Of a stretch of 64,000 bases of DNA, positions 62,086 to 64,000 are shown piece by piece (positions within the stretch are counted from its first letter, which is position 1; the number at the start of each line of letters is the position of its first letter). This stretch comes from Desmodesmus armatus (Eukaryota > Chlorophyta > Chlorophyceae > Sphaeropleales > Scenedesmaceae): positions 1-64,000 of the forward strand of contig VIIQ02000178.1 of assembly GCA_007449985.2 (NCBI GenBank). The letters are read 5' to 3'. A program made the position numbers and the translations under genes. The notes beneath the pieces were generated by a model. That model saw nothing but the letters and a program-made list of their open reading frames with translations. It made no database searches and was not told the DNA's origin.

Positions 62086-62659
62086 CTGCAGCTGCGCTGC
62101 TTCAGGAAACACGGCGGCTGCAGGCCCTGAGCTGAGCCAGCATGCTGTTTCCCGCCCAACCATACCGCCTCCTAAGCTTGGCTGCCTCGTGCTGCTGCTG
62201 GTGCCGCTGCAGCGGCGGCTGGTGCTACAGCCGCCAGAAGTGCTACAATCATCCCTGAACTGCCGCAGCTGCTACGTGTGCCGGAGCGGCAACTGCTGCT
62301 CGCAGCACTGTGGTCCATCACAGCCGCTGTTGGCAGCGCAGCCCCTGCTGCTACAATTGCCGCAGGGACCTTGCAGTGAGTGTCACATTCGTTGTCAGTG
62401 ACGCAAGCAGTGCTGAGGGCTTGAAAGGGCGGGGGAGGGGGACGGCAGGCAGGGGCGCTAGCAGGGGGGGTGCCACCTTTACGACAGCGATGGCGAGAGT
62501 TGCAGACTGGCAGATGAACAGAAGTGCTGGCAGCAATCTTGTTTTGTGGGATGCATGTGATAGGACGAGAACAGCCTCACACAGCGCATTGCCGCGCATC
62601 GGAGCTGACTGCGTCGTTGTGTCGTTTGTGTCGTTCTTCGCACTTCATCTGCCCTGCAG

Positions 62660-63393
62660 ACTGTGCAACAACGTTCAAAGATGAAGCAATCGCGTTCGAC
62701 AAACGCATCGCGTACTGCTTCTTGCCGCTGCCCGTTACCGACAACTCTCTCGGCGCGGACTGCGCCTGCACTGCCGCTGGCGGTTACTACCCGATGCCTT
62801 GCCAGTGCAACAATGGGCAGTGCGCTGCTGCGGCAACTATCACGGACCTTCCATGCGGCTGCAAGAACACGACGATTTGGGGCACGACCAAGGGCAACAC
62901 GGAGCTCGACTCCTCGTTGTACGCAGTCGCGGAAGGCAACGAGGAGGCCAGCGATGCAAGGTGCATGGTCAACAGATGGGAGACAGACCGTGTCATGATC
63001 CGCCCAGCTTGGTACACGTTCACAGCCCCTGCCGATGCCACGATCACGATGGACACTTGCTGGTATGAGGCGGCGAGCAATGCACAGACGCCGACCTTCC
63101 ACTGCGACTACTACAACAACGACAACGTGACAAACTGTCCCGACCAGATCAACACGATCCTCATGGTGTACGAGGCAGGGTCTGAGTGCCCTGGCAAGAC
63201 TTGCCTTGCTGGCAACGACGCCCACAGTAGCGGCAGGCAGTGCAGCAAGGTAATGGTGCCTGTCCAAGCCGGCAAGCAGTACGTGGTGGCGGTTGGCGTG
63301 TACAACCTGTGGGGCACTACAGCAAACGCTGACAGGAACAACAAGGGACCTTTCAGACTTGTATTGACCAGTGATCAGGCCTGCTCGGCTTGA
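62660..63393 (+). CDS. Cysteine-rich, probably extracellular beta-sandwich (PPC-like) protein, 5' end unresolved
   Basis: A single 734-base open exon after a good acceptor (CTGCAG) encodes 243 residues with about 18 Cys, ending QACSA. The N-terminal part is Cys-rich (CACTAAGG, CQCNNGQC). The C-terminal part has the order seen in PPC-type secreted domains: WYTFTAPADATITMDTC, then NTILMVYEAGSECPGKTC, then GND, then KVMVPVQAGKQYVVAVGVYN and GPFRLVL. Such domains are usually secreted carbohydrate- or substrate-binding modules. Even Cys pairs support an oxidising location. No signal peptide is found in this exon; an upstream exon is expected, and one candidate donor lies at 62376. Codon use differs from the other genes here (TCG, ACG, GCG, TTG common, CTG not dominant). 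Confidence 0.7.
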
Positions 63394-64000
63394 AGCTCAA
63401 GGCCATCGTACATGTTGCGGTGATTATCGGTGGTGTCATCATGCAACATGCGGCACCATGTTGCACAAGTGGCAGAAGGCTCTTGCCACCAACGTCACCC
63501 TGTTGCAGTTCGTAGCGGCGGAAGGACTGTCCATAGGAGCACCACTGCACTAATGGTGTTGCCGCATTCACATCACGGGGCACCGTTCGGCAACTGAGCA
63601 CACTTGTGTTGTGTGTGCATGAACGCCTGCCAGGCGTTCGGAATGCCCCTTCTCACCCTCATAGCTGCATGCGCAGCATGGGAATGTGGTCCACATACCT
63701 GATACATCATTGGGTTGCGCACTGAATGGCATGTGCGCTTTCTTTGTTTGAGTTGTGTATAGACTTGTTTTTGGACTTGACCCACAACTCAGTTTGCCAA
63801 ACTGCAATGTTTGGAACATTGCACTAGGGCTTGGTCTGTCAGAGATGGGCGCTGTATGGGCACATGGCACATTTAAAACATGACATTTTGCCTTTGTCAT
63901 ATCCACTCTTTGACAGCATGCACTGTCCTTAAGTACATGGACGGTGATACTTGAAGGAGGCTTGCGGCATGGTGGCTGTTGCCTTTGTGATGTGAAGGGA
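63394..64000. other. 3' flank of the cysteine-rich gene, no gene seen
   Basis: The sequence holds short inverted stretches (for example CGCCTGCCAGGCG at about 63626) and is AT-richer after 63700. No exon or RNA gene is supported up to the window edge. Confidence 0.4.

Overview
The window reads as nuclear DNA of a green alga, most likely a core chlorophyte (Chlorophyceae-type); species cannot be assigned. Reasons: every convincing gene is split into many short exons with GT-AG (twice GC-AG) introns and intact reading phase; coding sequence is rich in CTG, GTG and GCX codons with CAG/CTG runs; 3' splice sites often follow long C homopolymers; and the gene set includes a plastid protein (THF1/Psb29), a plant-type ARA6-like Rab and a plant-type DUF1365 protein. 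Exon borders below were worked out by hand from splice consensus and phase, so each is a prediction.

Layout. 1-7099 (-): 18 visible exons of a coiled-coil protein, running off the left edge. 8125-10895 (+): ARA6-like Rab GTPase without a C-terminal cysteine. 12408-16929 (+): arginine-deiminase-superfamily (CtlX/eukaryotic DDAH-like) enzyme with a predicted transit peptide and two apparent 1-nt losses, one just before the catalytic Cys. 18137-21652 (+): class I cyclic nucleotide phosphodiesterase. 21653-26800: no gene supported. 26801-29858 (+): THF1/Psb29. 29859-33721: no gene supported. 33722-39569 (-): AAAP-type amino acid transporter whose large intron holds a 758-bp foldback element. 43150-46645 (-): four-TM membrane protein with a long low-complexity tail, probably divergent from 47267-50049 (+), a DUF1365 protein. 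50050-55442: repeat-rich, no recognised gene. 55443-59366 (-): 538-residue unrecognised protein with basic nuclear-signal-like motifs. 60111-62085 (-): weak exon fragments. 62660-63393 (+): cysteine-rich, probably extracellular beta-sandwich (PPC-like) exon with codon use unlike its neighbours.

The genes are unrelated single-copy housekeeping or signalling genes; there is no operon, CRISPR array, RNA gene or recognisable defence system. The most unusual signal is structural: at eight splice junctions in six genes, a tandem duplication spans the junction, leaving one or two copies of the exon edge plus a copy of the splice site in the adjacent intron. In THF1 this creates two in-frame acceptors 90 nt apart. 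A second theme is three single-base frame breaks, each repaired by lengthening a short homopolymer by one base, which suggests assembly homopolymer errors or real decay.
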